NCBI RefSeq assembly: GCF_018614975.1
Contig: NZ_JAGGNR010000037.1
Span: 1-64,000, forward strand
From: Paenibacillus polymyxa
GTDB lineage: Bacteria; Bacillota; Bacilli; Paenibacillales; Paenibacillaceae
Length of the DNA: 64,000 nucleotides
Direction of reading: 5' to 3'
This document shows positions 1 to 8,704 of the stretch, piece after piece. The position numbers and the translations under genes are program-made. Positions within the stretch are counted from its first letter, which is position 1. Each line of letters starts with the position of its first letter. The notes under the pieces were generated by a model. It did no database searches and was not told the DNA's origin. It saw only the letters and a list, made by a program, of their open reading frames with translations.

Positions 1-79
1 CTATGAGGGGAGCATATCATAGCTGCAGGAGCACTCTTTTCCTTATTTGAAAACGTAAAAGCAACAGGTTACTCTGATA

Positions 80-1507
80 TCAATAACTTGTCTTCAACCA
101 ATTGTCCTTGGACCAGTTCAGTTTACCTGAACCTGCACCATTGGAAGCCGTGAGGCGAGCATTCAACGTAGATGGATCATCCGTGGTATAGCTATAGGGA
201 AGTGTCGAGAAGCCGTTCCAGGAGAACGATTTTACCACTGCCGGGATTGGCGCCAGTGGACTGCCAGGCGTATCACTGCTGCCACGGAATGAGCTTCCAT
301 CCAAGGAATACATGGTATCGTTCACTCTGATTTTGCCGGTATAGGTTGGATCTGCCGGATCAGTCTGATTGTTGCGAACAGGATACAACACGTCCTTGAT
401 GACTGATTTCTCAACCAATACAGCTCCGCTCTCTGTCGAGATTGCCCCATTGCCAATGATATCGAACTTATAACCTTTGGACGCAATCGCTGTTGCCATC
501 GCCGTTGTAATTTTGGCTTTGGCGGCACGTGCCCCTGTCGCATCCATCACGATGTTGTAAGCATGTGCGTTGCCTCCGCGCAATCGTGGCATCCGGTCCT
601 GAATATCTTTGTACAGATTATGGTGAAGCGTCATGGACAGGTTGGCGTTAGCTGATTCCAGGCTGGTCGAACCGACCAGATGTCCTTTCTTTTGTGGTCC
701 CGAGATGGCGATAATATCGGCTTTGCTGAGACCTACCGCACTGCTGCGAAGGTAGTTATACATGGGATAGGAAGCCTTGTTTGCTTCCAACTCGTTAATC
801 TGCCGGGTAACCCAGCTGTTCGAGCTACCGTCATCCCCTTTGAAGAGGGACCAGGAGATGGTCACACCGCTGGTTCCTTTTTTCGAATCGACGAGTCCGT
901 CATAGGCTTTATTGAATGTGCAGTGATCAATCCATACGTTGCTGTTCTCCTCCAGGGTGATGTAATCCCAATCGTTCTTGTCGTAATCGCCTTTGGTGGA
1001 TTCATCCCATTCCCATAACTCATCGAATTCCAGGTTGCGGATGATGACATTTGAGCTTCGTTTCACGCTGATCGCAGCGTGTTTGATCTTGGAACCATTG
1101 GCGGAGAAAATCGTGAGTCCATTGAAACCGTCAATCGTGAGCTTGCTGACACCGGTCTGTTTTAATACGGGATGTGTCAGCGCATCATTATGCTTGGCAA
1201 AAGGAGAAGTCTGCGCTGCACTCGGAATTTCATTCCATCCCAGATTCAGATCGTTCATGATCTCAACAACTTTGACGCCGGAGTTCTTTTTCAGCGCCAA
1301 TGCCAGATCGGTCGCATTATACACTTTCTTATACGTGGCTGTGTTTGATTCGCTGATGATGCCGCCGCCCGCATTCCCTTGGGAGAAGCCTGTTAGATTG
1401 TAGTCTGCGTTACCCGCTGCCTGCACACTTGCCGGGCCGGACAATAAAGTTAACCCCAACGTTATAGCCAAGGCTGTGCTGCATAAGCTTCGAAATTTAG
1501 TTTTCAC
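80..1507 (-). CDS. secreted pectate lyase (polysaccharide lyase family 1)
   Basis: Cleaves polygalacturonate by beta-elimination outside the cell. I chose the GTG start at 1507 because GGGAGG lies just upstream and the next residues form a signal peptide (basic KTKFR, a hydrophobic stretch, then a cleavage region near SVQA-A around residue 30); this gives 475 aa. PL1 hallmarks are VWIDHCTF at about residues 191-198, followed by DGLVD and the parallel beta-helix segment GVTISW, and RMPRLRGG near residue 305, which carries the active-site arginine region. The gene is monocistronic and faces away from its neighbour. A cre-like site lies 87 bp upstream. A longer in-frame ATG at 1576 exists but would bury the signal peptide. 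Family assignment is firm; exact substrate preference (pectate or methylated pectin) is not visible. Confidence 0.93.
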   Translation of the reverse strand: MKTKFRSLCSTALAITLGLTLLSGPASVQAAGNADYNLTGFSQGNAGGGIISESNTATYKKVYNATDLALALKKNSGVKVVEIMNDLNLGWNEIPSAAQTSPFAKHNDALTHPVLKQTGVSKLTIDGFNGLTIFSANGSKIKHAAISVKRSSNVIIRNLEFDELWEWDESTKGDYDKNDWDYITLEENSNVWIDHCTFNKAYDGLVDSKKGTSGVTISWSLFKGDDGSSNSWVTRQINELEANKASYPMYNYLRSSAVGLSKADIIAISGPQKKGHLVGSTSLESANANLSMTLHHNLYKDIQDRMPRLRGGNAHAYNIVMDATGARAAKAKITTAMATAIASKGYKFDIIGNGAISTESGAVLVEKSVIKDVLYPVRNNQTDPADPTYTGKIRVNDTMYSLDGSSFRGSSDTPGSPLAPIPAVVKSFSWNGFSTLPYSYTTDDPSTLNARLTASNGAGSGKLNWSKDNWLKTSY

Positions 1508-1593
1508 GATTCCATTCCTCCCAATATATGATGATGACATTCGTCCATCGCTGCCATGCCAAGTTACGAAGGACATGTTCTCAATGTAAGTTT

Positions 1594-1607
1594 TGAAAGC
1601 GATTACA
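1594..1607. promoter_or_regulatory. cre-like site upstream of pectate lyase
   Basis: TGAAAGCGATTACA matches the CcpA operator pattern TGNAANCGNNNNCA, with one departure from the stricter consensus (A instead of Y after CG). It lies about 90 bp upstream of the lyase start, so carbon catabolite control is plausible. This is an inference from motif match only. Confidence 0.4.
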
Positions 1608-1756
1608 ACAATAATCCCTATCTCACATGTGGTTAGGAAAGGCTGGTATGGTAAGGGTTTGTACTGTAAGCAACCTTGAATCGTACAGAGTTAACTTGGG
1701 GAGTAAGGTTTCAGGGATATATTGTGGTAACAAGAACATTCCAGATGGGATGAAAT

Positions 1757-1790
1757 TAAAAAGCAGGACTGCATCTGCTGCAGACCTGCT
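1757..1790 (-). terminator. intrinsic terminator of the YebE-like gene
   Basis: On the minus strand AGCAGG and CCTGCT arms enclose an additional inner stem (CTGCAG...), followed by TTTTT. It starts a few bases beyond the stop codon at 1796. Confidence 0.75.
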
Positions 1791-1795
1791 CGATT

Positions 1796-2311
1796 TTACT
1801 TTTTGATGGAACGTGTCCAGAAGCCGCCATGGAACTGTTTGGGCTCCACGGTAATAACAAATGCTTTGGGGTCCAGATCGAGAATTGTCTGATAGAGTAA
1901 CTTCTGGTTTTTACGTTTTGCCAGAATCTCCATCACAAGCCGATCTCCATCACGTCCACTGCCCACCCATGCAGTAACACCATATCCTTTATCTCGCAGG
2001 GCATTCGCGACGCTTCCATCCAGCTGATTACAGATTACTTTAACGGTGATATAACCGAGCGCAATCTTTTCTTCAATCCACGCTCCGAGCAGCACACCCA
2101 ATCCGTAACCTACCGCATATACAATCAGGGCCTCCGGTTGTTTCAGATAGTTTAGCACCAGATTCAGACCGAGTACATAGATCACAATCTCACCCATGCT
2201 GATCAGTGCGGCGATGTATTTCTGGCCTTTGAGTGTCAGAATCATCCGGAGTGTATAAGCCGATACGTATACAATCTGGATCAAAAAGATAAATACTAAT
2301 ATTTTAAACAA
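1796..2311 (-). CDS. YebE-like UPF0316 membrane protein (DUF5698/DUF2179)
   Basis: A 171-aa protein with about three N-terminal membrane segments (residues 1-80) and a soluble C-terminal domain of the DUF2179 type, the architecture of Bacillus YebE (UPF0316). The C-terminal half (about residues 95-165) has the alternating beta/alpha pattern of that domain, which is also found in other membrane proteins and is thought to bind a small ligand. The only suitable start is TTG at 2311, preceded by AGAGGG seven bases upstream. No biochemical role is established for the family. It is a single-gene unit with its own terminator. Confidence 0.8.
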   Translation of the reverse strand: MFKILVFIFLIQIVYVSAYTLRMILTLKGQKYIAALISMGEIVIYVLGLNLVLNYLKQPEALIVYAVGYGLGVLLGAWIEEKIALGYITVKVICNQLDGSVANALRDKGYGVTAWVGSGRDGDRLVMEILAKRKNQKLLYQTILDLDPKAFVITVEPKQFHGGFWTRSIKK

Positions 2312-2646
2312 TCACAATCCCTCTTTCCTGGCCTTCACAACGGAATTGGCCCTTTGCTGCATATCCTCGGCGATTTCGTATCATCTGTTCGCTCTATCTC
2401 CATCATTGGACGTTATACCCTCATTCTAAACGGTTGGATGTAAATCCGCAGGCATTTTCTGCTCTCTGGCATGCCGGAACTGCAATTATAGAACCGTTTG
2501 TACCGATTATCAACCCGGCGGAGGTCCCAGGGTCGAAAACGGGGGTCTTTGAATATGCTGTATCATCATCAAGCCAAGCACGTTGGCACAGGATCTCAGG
2601 TCAGAACCAGGATCGATGAGTCAAAACAAAAAAAGGGGGTACCGTC
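2312..2646. other. intergenic region upstream of the leucine dehydrogenase-like gene
   Basis: Divergent promoter region of 335 bp. I see no convincing gene, riboswitch or transposon. Short open frames here lack ribosome binding sites. The last bases carry GGGGG 5-10 bases ahead of the ATG at 2647, which serves as the ribosome binding site of the next gene. Confidence 0.5.
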
Positions 2647-3861
2647 ATGCAGCTATGGCAGGAGATGGAGCGGGAAGGCATGGAGGAACTCATTTTTTGC
2701 CATGATGCAGATAGTGGATTGAGGGCGGTCATTGCCATTCATAACACGGCCCTTGGACCTTCGCTCGGCGGATGCCGCTACTGGACGTATGCGTCTGAGG
2801 AAGACGCTGTTCGGGACGCCGTGAAGCTTGCCAAAGGCATGACGTATAAAAATGCAATCTCTGGATTGCCATATGGCGGCGGGAAAGTGGTTGTCTGGGA
2901 CGCGCCCTTTGCGAAGAATACAACACCGGATGAGGGTCGTTGCGGGTCTCAAAGTGGTACGCAGGTCTCTGGAGATCTAAGGGTAGAGCAACAAAAGGGC
3001 GCTGCCGCGGAACGAGAAGTCGCCGCCGATGAGGTGATACATCAACAAGATAAAAGTCTGGATACAGACGTATCCAAGCGGGCGCAGCGCTTTCGCGCAC
3101 TGGGTCGTTGTCTGGAGCGGCTGAACGGACGGTACGTGACTGGTCTTGATCTGGGTACCACGGCGACAGACATGGACCAGATCCGACTGGAGACCGCACA
3201 TGTGACGGACACCACGGGTTCGCTTGGGGCGCAGGATGACTTCACTGCCGAGATGACCGCCTACGGCGTACACATCGGCATTGTGACCTCGCTGCGCCAG
3301 CAAGGCATTGCATCTTTGCAGGGCATTCCCGTTGCCGTCCAGGGACTGGGCAAGGTCGGGTATGCCCTGTGCCGTTACCTGCATGCAGCCGGGGCACGGC
3401 TCATTGTGGCAGACGTTGTACCAGAGCGTGTACAACGTGCCCTTGTGCAGTTCAGCGGCGCCATCCCGGCCGATCCGGCCCATATTCACGCCGCTGACTG
3501 CAAGGTCTTCGCCCCCTGTGCCCTAGGGGGCGTACTGACCCCGGCAACAGTGGAGGAGCTGCGCTGCTCCATCGTTGCCGGGGCGGCCAACAACCAGCTG
3601 AGTGAACGACAGCTGGTTGCAGGCCGCATGCAGGCGCGCGGCATCCTGTACGCGCCTGATTATGTGCTGGGCGCAGGCGGAATCATCTCCACCGCCTACG
3701 AGCTGGAAGGCGCCGGGCCTGACCTGATCCGCCAAAAAGTGGCGGGGATTGCAGGCACGCTGAGTAAGGTATACGCAGAAGCTGCGCAATCTGCGATCTC
3801 CACAGCCGATGCAGCTGATCAGCTGGCGGAATCCATCCTCCGAGCAGGCCATAAAAGATAG
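2647..3861 (+). CDS. Glu/Leu/Phe/Val dehydrogenase family protein with 53-aa insert (leucine dehydrogenase-like)
   Basis: Predicted NAD-dependent oxidative deamination of a branched-chain amino acid. Lys68 (MTYKNA) and Lys80 (GGGK) fall at the same numbers as the substrate-binding and catalytic lysines of leucine dehydrogenase. The catalytic Asp motif LDLGTT is present but at residue 168 instead of about 115. The shift is explained by a hydrophilic Gln/Glu/Ala-rich insert at about residues 87-147 that keeps the reading frame. The Rossmann motif GLGKVG and the signatures APCALGG and AGGIIS are intact, so the enzyme is probably folded and active. At 404 aa it is longer than the usual ~365. No Ptb or Bkd genes flank it, unlike the Bacillus leucine catabolic operon. 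Confidence 0.85.
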   Translation: MQLWQEMEREGMEELIFCHDADSGLRAVIAIHNTALGPSLGGCRYWTYASEEDAVRDAVKLAKGMTYKNAISGLPYGGGKVVVWDAPFAKNTTPDEGRCGSQSGTQVSGDLRVEQQKGAAAEREVAADEVIHQQDKSLDTDVSKRAQRFRALGRCLERLNGRYVTGLDLGTTATDMDQIRLETAHVTDTTGSLGAQDDFTAEMTAYGVHIGIVTSLRQQGIASLQGIPVAVQGLGKVGYALCRYLHAAGARLIVADVVPERVQRALVQFSGAIPADPAHIHAADCKVFAPCALGGVLTPATVEELRCSIVAGAANNQLSERQLVAGRMQARGILYAPDYVLGAGGIISTAYELEGAGPDLIRQKVAGIAGTLSKVYAEAAQSAISTADAADQLAESILRAGHKR

Positions 3862-3900
3862 GGTGCCCCTCCTGGGGATTCTCCACTGCTTCACTCCATT

Positions 3901-4094
3901 TTAACGAACCTGATACACGCTATTAGCCCCTTTTAGCACGGATCTAATATCTAACGAATCACAGAAACGCTATTGTGCATAGTTTGGTCCTTTTTCAAGC
4001 TAAATAACTACTTTTTCGAGGATAGCGTTCCTGAGGTTCGTTAGAATTTATATTTCAGATTTTGACCCTGAATAGGTTGTCTCAGGTTCGTTAG
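3901..4094. repeat. symmetric array of four 24-bp repeats
   Basis: Four copies of a 24-bp unit close to CTAACGAACCTGAGACACGC plus TATT. Copies at 3901-3924 and 3951-3974 are direct, with a 50-bp period. Copies at 4021-4044 and 4071-4094 are inverted, again with a 50-bp period. The dyad axis at about 3997.5 is shared by both pairs, while the spacers show little symmetry. It lies between convergent genes. A fifth diverged copy is at 45230-45252. Confidence 0.85.
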
Positions 4095-4133
4095 CGCTGC
4101 GGCGAAGGTTTCTTTGGGGGTAGCATCACCTAT

Positions 4134-4175
4134 CAAAAAGAGCTAACCTCGACATCAGCGTCCAGGTTAGCTCTT
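4134..4175 (-). terminator. terminator of the ABC exporter operon
   Basis: Twelve-base arms AAGAGCTAACCT / AGGTTAGCTCTT with a 14-base loop, followed on the minus strand by a T run (TTTTTGAT). It sits about 55 bp beyond the permease stop codon. Confidence 0.85.
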
Positions 4176-4228
4176 ATACCCTCTCTTATCGTTTAGCGCT
4201 CTTACTCTCTTACTCTACTACTCAATTT

Positions 4229-5896
4229 TTAAACTGCAACCAGCCTCTTCTTCGCTGTCGTCTTCTCTCGAAACAGCAGCGTCCACAGCAACACATTCGC
4301 TACAATCAGTAGCGCACCATAGATCCATACGCCCCCTGACACTGAGCGGAAAAAGACATGGACTCCCCATAACATGGCGAGCACAGGGAGTGCGGCGAAT
4401 ACATACCAGCCATCACTTTGCTGCGCCATACTGAAGGATTGGGAGAACGGCGGCTTACGCAGCAACAACTTGCCTGCCAGTGGCACAAGCGCAGTAGCCG
4501 TCAACATAATAATCGCAATATCCGGCAGTATCCGTGATCCAAATGTCCAGGTGAACAAAATGGCATTTGCCAGAAATATAGGCAGGAACATGTTGCACAA
4601 GAACGCCTTCAGAGCGCCTTTGTATAACGCGCTATCATTCGCCATCGGTGCAGCGCGAAAGGTCCAGAACGCCTTATATTGTCCCGAAAATTTCAGCATG
4701 ACCACGACCGTTACAACCAGCATTAGCACGATATAAAAGGTGTATACAAACGAACTTTGTCTAAACTCCGCCCAGGTGGAGGATTGCAGTTCGGTGAACC
4801 AGAATACATAAGGCAAAACAAATGATAAACCAAGCGATGGATACACCTTCAGCTTGAATTCCCGTTCATTACGCATCATGCTGGCTGACAGACGGAAGCA
4901 AGCCTGTTCCTCTCTCGAACGACTGACAACCTTGGAGATCAACCGATCCCATCTTCCGCGCCTGCGTCCGGAGGACTGACCCGAATGTGCCATTTTTTCC
5001 AAATACAATTCAAAGGAAGGCATAAGCTTCACATATACGATCATACTCACCACCGGAACCAGGACTGCCAGTGCTGTGAACGTATATATCCACACATTCC
5101 CGCCCCCTGCAAATAACCATTCATATGCAGCCGCATACCATAACGGAGGTAACAGCAACTGCCACCATGCCGGGGTAAATACCATACCAAAGTCAATAAT
5201 GCTGAACGAACGGATGACCAGCTGATAACCGATCGCAATCCCTACCGAAAGCAGAATTTGCACCATATTGATCATATCCTTCAGCTTCTCACCATCCAGA
5301 AACTTCATCATGAACAGATAGATCAGGGACGTTGTCACCAGAATCAGCATATTGATCAGAATCAGTTCTACAAGGAAAATCAGAAAGAATCCGATCCCGT
5401 GTGTCACCAACGCGGCAATTAGCGGTATACCGGTTAATGAACCCGTCAGCAATATCAGATATACGCCCGCATGGATGGCTCGGGCCATCCCCACCGTTCG
5501 CCCATTAACGGGCTTGGTCATAATAATATTGCGATCCCGAATGTCTAGCAGCACAGAGGAAAAATCCGAGATCATGGACGTCATGATCATAAACATCAAG
5601 ATGCCAAACACAAGACCCATCTGAAGCATGAAATGCCCCGTATCCCAGACGATGAAGGGAACCATCATCAGTCCCATTAATCCATACAACCACAGGGAAC
5701 GAAGAAACTGATTACCTTCCTTGCGCTCCTTTTTCCCTGAATTGTTAGACAAAATGGTAGGTACTCTACGTTGATCCATCTGGAACTTCACTCGCAAAAT
5801 CAGGCGCAGCACATCATAATCCGCCCCTGTTCTGGCGATGAGCGGACGAAAGCGATCCAGAATCTTGAGTGTGCGGAAGTCAGAGGATTCCTCCAT
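4229..5896 (-). CDS. ABC-2 type exporter permease subunit
   Basis: Membrane partner of the ATPase encoded just upstream. The 555-aa protein has roughly 12 hydrophobic segments in two blocks (about residues 75-300 and 365-545), separated by a basic cytoplasmic stretch rich in Arg (SSGRRRGR). I start at ATG 5896, one base after the ATPase TGA, because AGGAGG lies about 9 bases upstream inside the ATPase 3' end; this suggests translational coupling. The open frame extends 19 codons further upstream but that would overlap the ATPase. The substrate cannot be read from sequence. Two-gene exporters of this kind handle peptides, antibiotics or lipids. Confidence 0.8.
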   Translation of the reverse strand: MEESSDFRTLKILDRFRPLIARTGADYDVLRLILRVKFQMDQRRVPTILSNNSGKKERKEGNQFLRSLWLYGLMGLMMVPFIVWDTGHFMLQMGLVFGILMFMIMTSMISDFSSVLLDIRDRNIIMTKPVNGRTVGMARAIHAGVYLILLTGSLTGIPLIAALVTHGIGFFLIFLVELILINMLILVTTSLIYLFMMKFLDGEKLKDMINMVQILLSVGIAIGYQLVIRSFSIIDFGMVFTPAWWQLLLPPLWYAAAYEWLFAGGGNVWIYTFTALAVLVPVVSMIVYVKLMPSFELYLEKMAHSGQSSGRRRGRWDRLISKVVSRSREEQACFRLSASMMRNEREFKLKVYPSLGLSFVLPYVFWFTELQSSTWAEFRQSSFVYTFYIVLMLVVTVVVMLKFSGQYKAFWTFRAAPMANDSALYKGALKAFLCNMFLPIFLANAILFTWTFGSRILPDIAIIMLTATALVPLAGKLLLRKPPFSQSFSMAQQSDGWYVFAALPVLAMLWGVHVFFRSVSGGVWIYGALLIVANVLLWTLLFREKTTAKKRLVAV

Positions 5897-5897
5897 A

Positions 5898-6689
5898 TCA
5901 GTACACCTCCTGCACAATCGATACAAAACGCTCAGCAATGGCTTTATGCTCATTGAAGCCCGTCAATTGATTGAATACTTCCTCCAATGTCAATGAACCT
6001 TCCATGGATTGCTGTTGGAGCTGCTTGAACGTGCCGTCTGCCACCACGCGTCCTTCAGCGATCAGTACAATTCGACTGCTGATCTTCTCCACCACATCCA
6101 TGATGTGTGACGAATAGAAGATGGTTGTGCCTTTGGCTGACAATTGCGACAAAATCTCTTTGACCACCATCATACTATTGGCATCCAGTCCGCTGAGTGG
6201 TTCATCCAGGAACAACAGATCCGGGTCATGCAGCAGCGCAGAGATCAACAGCACTTTCTGACGCATGCCTTTGGAGAAGGATGCAATGCGGGAATGATAT
6301 GATTTTTCCAGTCCAAAACAATCCATCAATAGCTTGGCTTTATAATCCGCATCTTCATAGGACATACCGTATAACTCTCCCGTGAAAGTCAGATACTCCG
6401 CAGGCGTTAATTGTTCGTATAATTCCGCGACCTCCGGGACATAGCCGATTCTGCGTTTATACTCTACATCCCCATCCGCAATATCTTTACCAAAGATTCG
6501 CACCGTGCCTACATATCCTTCAACCAGCCCGAGTAAAATCTTAACCGTCGTACTTTTGCCAGCCCCGTTCGGACCAATATATCCAATCATCTCACCGCGA
6601 TTGACTTCCAGATCGATGCCGTTCAGCACATAACGTCCGTTGTATCTCATACGCAAGCTTTCAATGGATAGCACTTGTTGTTCACTCAC
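5898..6689 (-). CDS. ABC transporter ATP-binding protein
   Basis: Drives the adjacent permease by ATP hydrolysis on the cytoplasmic face. All nucleotide-binding motifs are present: Walker A GPNGAGKS (residues 39-46), the signature SFSKGMRQK (about 138), Walker B LLFLDEP (about 158) followed by the D-loop SGLD, and the switch His in YSSH. The length of 263 aa is typical of BcrA/CcmA-like exporter ATPases. It is the first gene of a two-gene operon, with the permease ATG one base after its stop. Confidence 0.93.
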   Translation of the reverse strand: MSEQQVLSIESLRMRYNGRYVLNGIDLEVNRGEMIGYIGPNGAGKSTTVKILLGLVEGYVGTVRIFGKDIADGDVEYKRRIGYVPEVAELYEQLTPAEYLTFTGELYGMSYEDADYKAKLLMDCFGLEKSYHSRIASFSKGMRQKVLLISALLHDPDLLFLDEPLSGLDANSMMVVKEILSQLSAKGTTIFYSSHIMDVVEKISSRIVLIAEGRVVADGTFKQLQQQSMEGSLTLEEVFNQLTGFNEHKAIAERFVSIVQEVY

Positions 6690-6844
6690 TTCGTTATCCA
6701 GCTCCTGTCTCTATCTTTTTCTACAATTCTACTAGTTTACCACAGATTGGGATGGTATTGATCGGAAATAGGTCACGATATGAGCCATCGTCTGGATATC
6801 CCCTTCGAGTAAAAGCATCACGTAACATGCGTGAATACATCACA

Positions 6845-6882
6845 AAGCCCCTGTCCCACCTTATGGTAAGAGACAAGGGCTT
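6845..6882 (-). terminator. probable terminator of GH43 gene
   Basis: AAGCCC(C)TGTC pairs with GACAAGGGCTT around a 14-base loop. The minus-strand tail (TTTGTGATG) is only moderately T-rich. It lies about 40 bp downstream of the GH43 stop. Confidence 0.55.
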
Positions 6883-6923
6883 CCATTTTATGTTGAACCT
6901 TATTTTGTAATATTTAAAACGCC

Positions 6924-8432
6924 TTATTGCACCTTAACAATCTGAAAATGCTGATTCGTGCCGCCATTATCCGTCCACTGGATGGCCGCAGCCCCATCTG
7001 CCAGAGATTGACCGGAGATATCTAATACCTTGCCTGTACTGCGGTTTTTCAGTTTATAATAACCACCGCCTACATGGACGAGCTGCCATTGCTGGCTGGC
7101 CCAACCCCCATCATTCCACTGTTCAATGACAGCCCCATCGGTCGTGGAACCATTCTCCACACCGATCAGCTTGCCACTGGAACGGTTGATAATTTTGACA
7201 TAACCGCCACCCGCATCGGTAATCTGCCACTGTTGACTGGTTGTCCCCCCATCTGCTCGCTGCTCCAGATCCGCACCGTTGGCGGAAGAACCCCCGATGA
7301 CATTTAGCAACTTGTTACTTTTACGGCTAATCAGCTGATATGAAGCATTCGGGTCCCACACATCCGGTGTATTCACTCCGGTCACGGTACCTGTTGCTGT
7401 ATCTATCGTAATACTGGTGGCCCAGTTCATCGCCAGACTGGTTGCACTCGGAAACGAAAGTGGCAACCAGACATACTTGGAATCCTGCACCGGTCCACTC
7501 CACGCACCAGCCCATCGGTCGCCCATGTAGAGATAGGAGGTAGTCTGCGAACCTTCTACCGGAACGACATAGGTGGATTGAGAACCATATGTTGTACTGT
7601 CGCCGAAGTTACTGAGACCGCTCCATGTGCCTGTAATGCTGGAGGCTGTGGCATATTTGGCCTGATTCGGATTCCAGCCGGTGGCACCCGAGGTGATCAG
7701 GAAGTAGACGCCGTCTTTTTTGAATAAAGCAGGTGCTTCTCGATATTGTCCGGGCCACAGTGTTGTGACAAGGGATTCCACACCCAGGAAATCCGGGGTC
7801 AGCTTATATATATTCAGATCTGCATTCACTCGAGTCGCGGAGATCAGATAAGCGGTCCCGTTATCGTTGTATACCGTCATATCTCTGGAATCATACCCAA
7901 GTGGACGATAACTGCCCACATACGTGTAATTGCCATCAACCGTATTCGAAGTAGCTACAGCCACTCGGGCCTCGCCATAATCCAGACCATTCTCTTTATG
8001 CATCCACAGCACATATTTGCCAGTCGAACTGTTATAGATGACTTTTGGGCGTTCAATGTTGGAGATATTTAACTCGGCTGCCGAGCTGCTGGTGAGCACA
8101 TCATTGCGATACTCCCAGTTCTTCAGATCCGATGAACGATACACGGATACGGCCTTGAACGTTCCATTCGGGTTACGATTCTCTCCAAACCAGTAATAAT
8201 ACCCATTTGCCTTGATCATCCCGCCCCCATGAGCATGAACGACATTGCCATTGGTATCCTTGAACTGTACACCGTTCGTTACACTGAGCGGAGCAGCTGA
8301 AGCATTCGGTCCGGGTGCGAGCAGCATACCTATGGATTGCAAAGCCAATATCAAAACAAGCAGATAACTTAAGCGGCGGGTAAAGCGACGTGAATGTGTA
8401 TTCTTTTTCAACCATCCATCGTTCATAGCCAT
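6924..8432 (-). CDS. secreted GH43 glycosidase with ricin-type lectin (CBM13) domain
   Basis: Predicted exo-beta-1,3-galactanase-type enzyme acting on arabinogalactan side chains. The catalytic five-bladed propeller (about residues 50-350) opens with AHGGGMIK and YYWFGENR, typical of GH43 subfamily 24. The C-terminal third is a beta-trefoil of three lectin repeats, each ending in a QxW-like motif (SQQWQI, SQQWQL, NQHFQI). The start at ATG 8432 is chosen because GGAGGTG lies 9 bases upstream; a basic stretch and hydrophobic segment follow, ending near NASAA as the signal cleavage region. A cre-like site lies 26 bp upstream of the start. Subfamily is recognised from motifs; substrate is inferred. 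Confidence 0.85.
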   Translation of the reverse strand: MAMNDGWLKKNTHSRRFTRRLSYLLVLILALQSIGMLLAPGPNASAAPLSVTNGVQFKDTNGNVVHAHGGGMIKANGYYYWFGENRNPNGTFKAVSVYRSSDLKNWEYRNDVLTSSSAAELNISNIERPKVIYNSSTGKYVLWMHKENGLDYGEARVAVATSNTVDGNYTYVGSYRPLGYDSRDMTVYNDNGTAYLISATRVNADLNIYKLTPDFLGVESLVTTLWPGQYREAPALFKKDGVYFLITSGATGWNPNQAKYATASSITGTWSGLSNFGDSTTYGSQSTYVVPVEGSQTTSYLYMGDRWAGAWSGPVQDSKYVWLPLSFPSATSLAMNWATSITIDTATGTVTGVNTPDVWDPNASYQLISRKSNKLLNVIGGSSANGADLEQRADGGTTSQQWQITDAGGGYVKIINRSSGKLIGVENGSTTDGAVIEQWNDGGWASQQWQLVHVGGGYYKLKNRSTGKVLDISGQSLADGAAAIQWTDNGGTNQHFQIVKVQ

Positions 8433-8457
8433 ATCGTAATGCACCTCCATGTTTTTT

Positions 8458-8471
8458 ATGAAGCGCTTACA
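8458..8471. promoter_or_regulatory. cre-like site upstream of GH43 gene
   Basis: On the minus strand the sequence TGTAAGCGCTTCAT agrees with the CcpA box at 12 of 14 positions. Its place between the likely promoter and the start codon would suit a roadblock type of repression. Confidence 0.45.
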
Positions 8472-8656
8472 TAAAATGAAATCGATATGTCTCATCTGCC
8501 TCCGATTGATGATGCATTTCAGCATTAGAATTCCTGGCAATACTGGCTGGGCGTTCACCTCCCTGATTCAGATTGTATCCGCCACGTTCCTGCTTGAATA
8601 GTGAACAATTCAGCGGAAGATGTACAATTTTATACTCCGCTCTCTCCATGAACAGC

Positions 8657-8680
8657 AAAAAGACGCTTCCCCGAAGCGTC
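8657..8680 (-). terminator. terminator of small PepSY gene
   Basis: Compact hairpin with arms GACGCTTC / GAAGCGTC and a 3-base loop, then TTTTT on the minus strand, 25 bp beyond the stop at 8705. Confidence 0.85.
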
Positions 8681-8704
8681 CTCTGCTATGCTCGCCCTTA
8701 TTGC

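Noticed and set aside
2470..2500. Sigma-54-like -24/-12 element (TGGCATGCC...CTGCA) upstream of the leucine-dehydrogenase-like gene
   Set aside because: The GG and GC doublets are 14 bases apart instead of 12, and no sigma-54 activator gene is nearby.
2434..2619. 61-codon open frame before the dehydrogenase gene
   Set aside because: No ribosome binding site, no recognisable family, and it covers the promoter region.
2905..3090. Pair of compensating frameshifts as the cause of the dehydrogenase insert
   Set aside because: The flanking motifs align on both sides without loss and about 53 extra codons are present, so added DNA is the simpler explanation; the insert itself is reported as a finding.
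3901..4094. CRISPR array
   Set aside because: Only four units, two of them inverted, with symmetric placement and no cas genes in the window.
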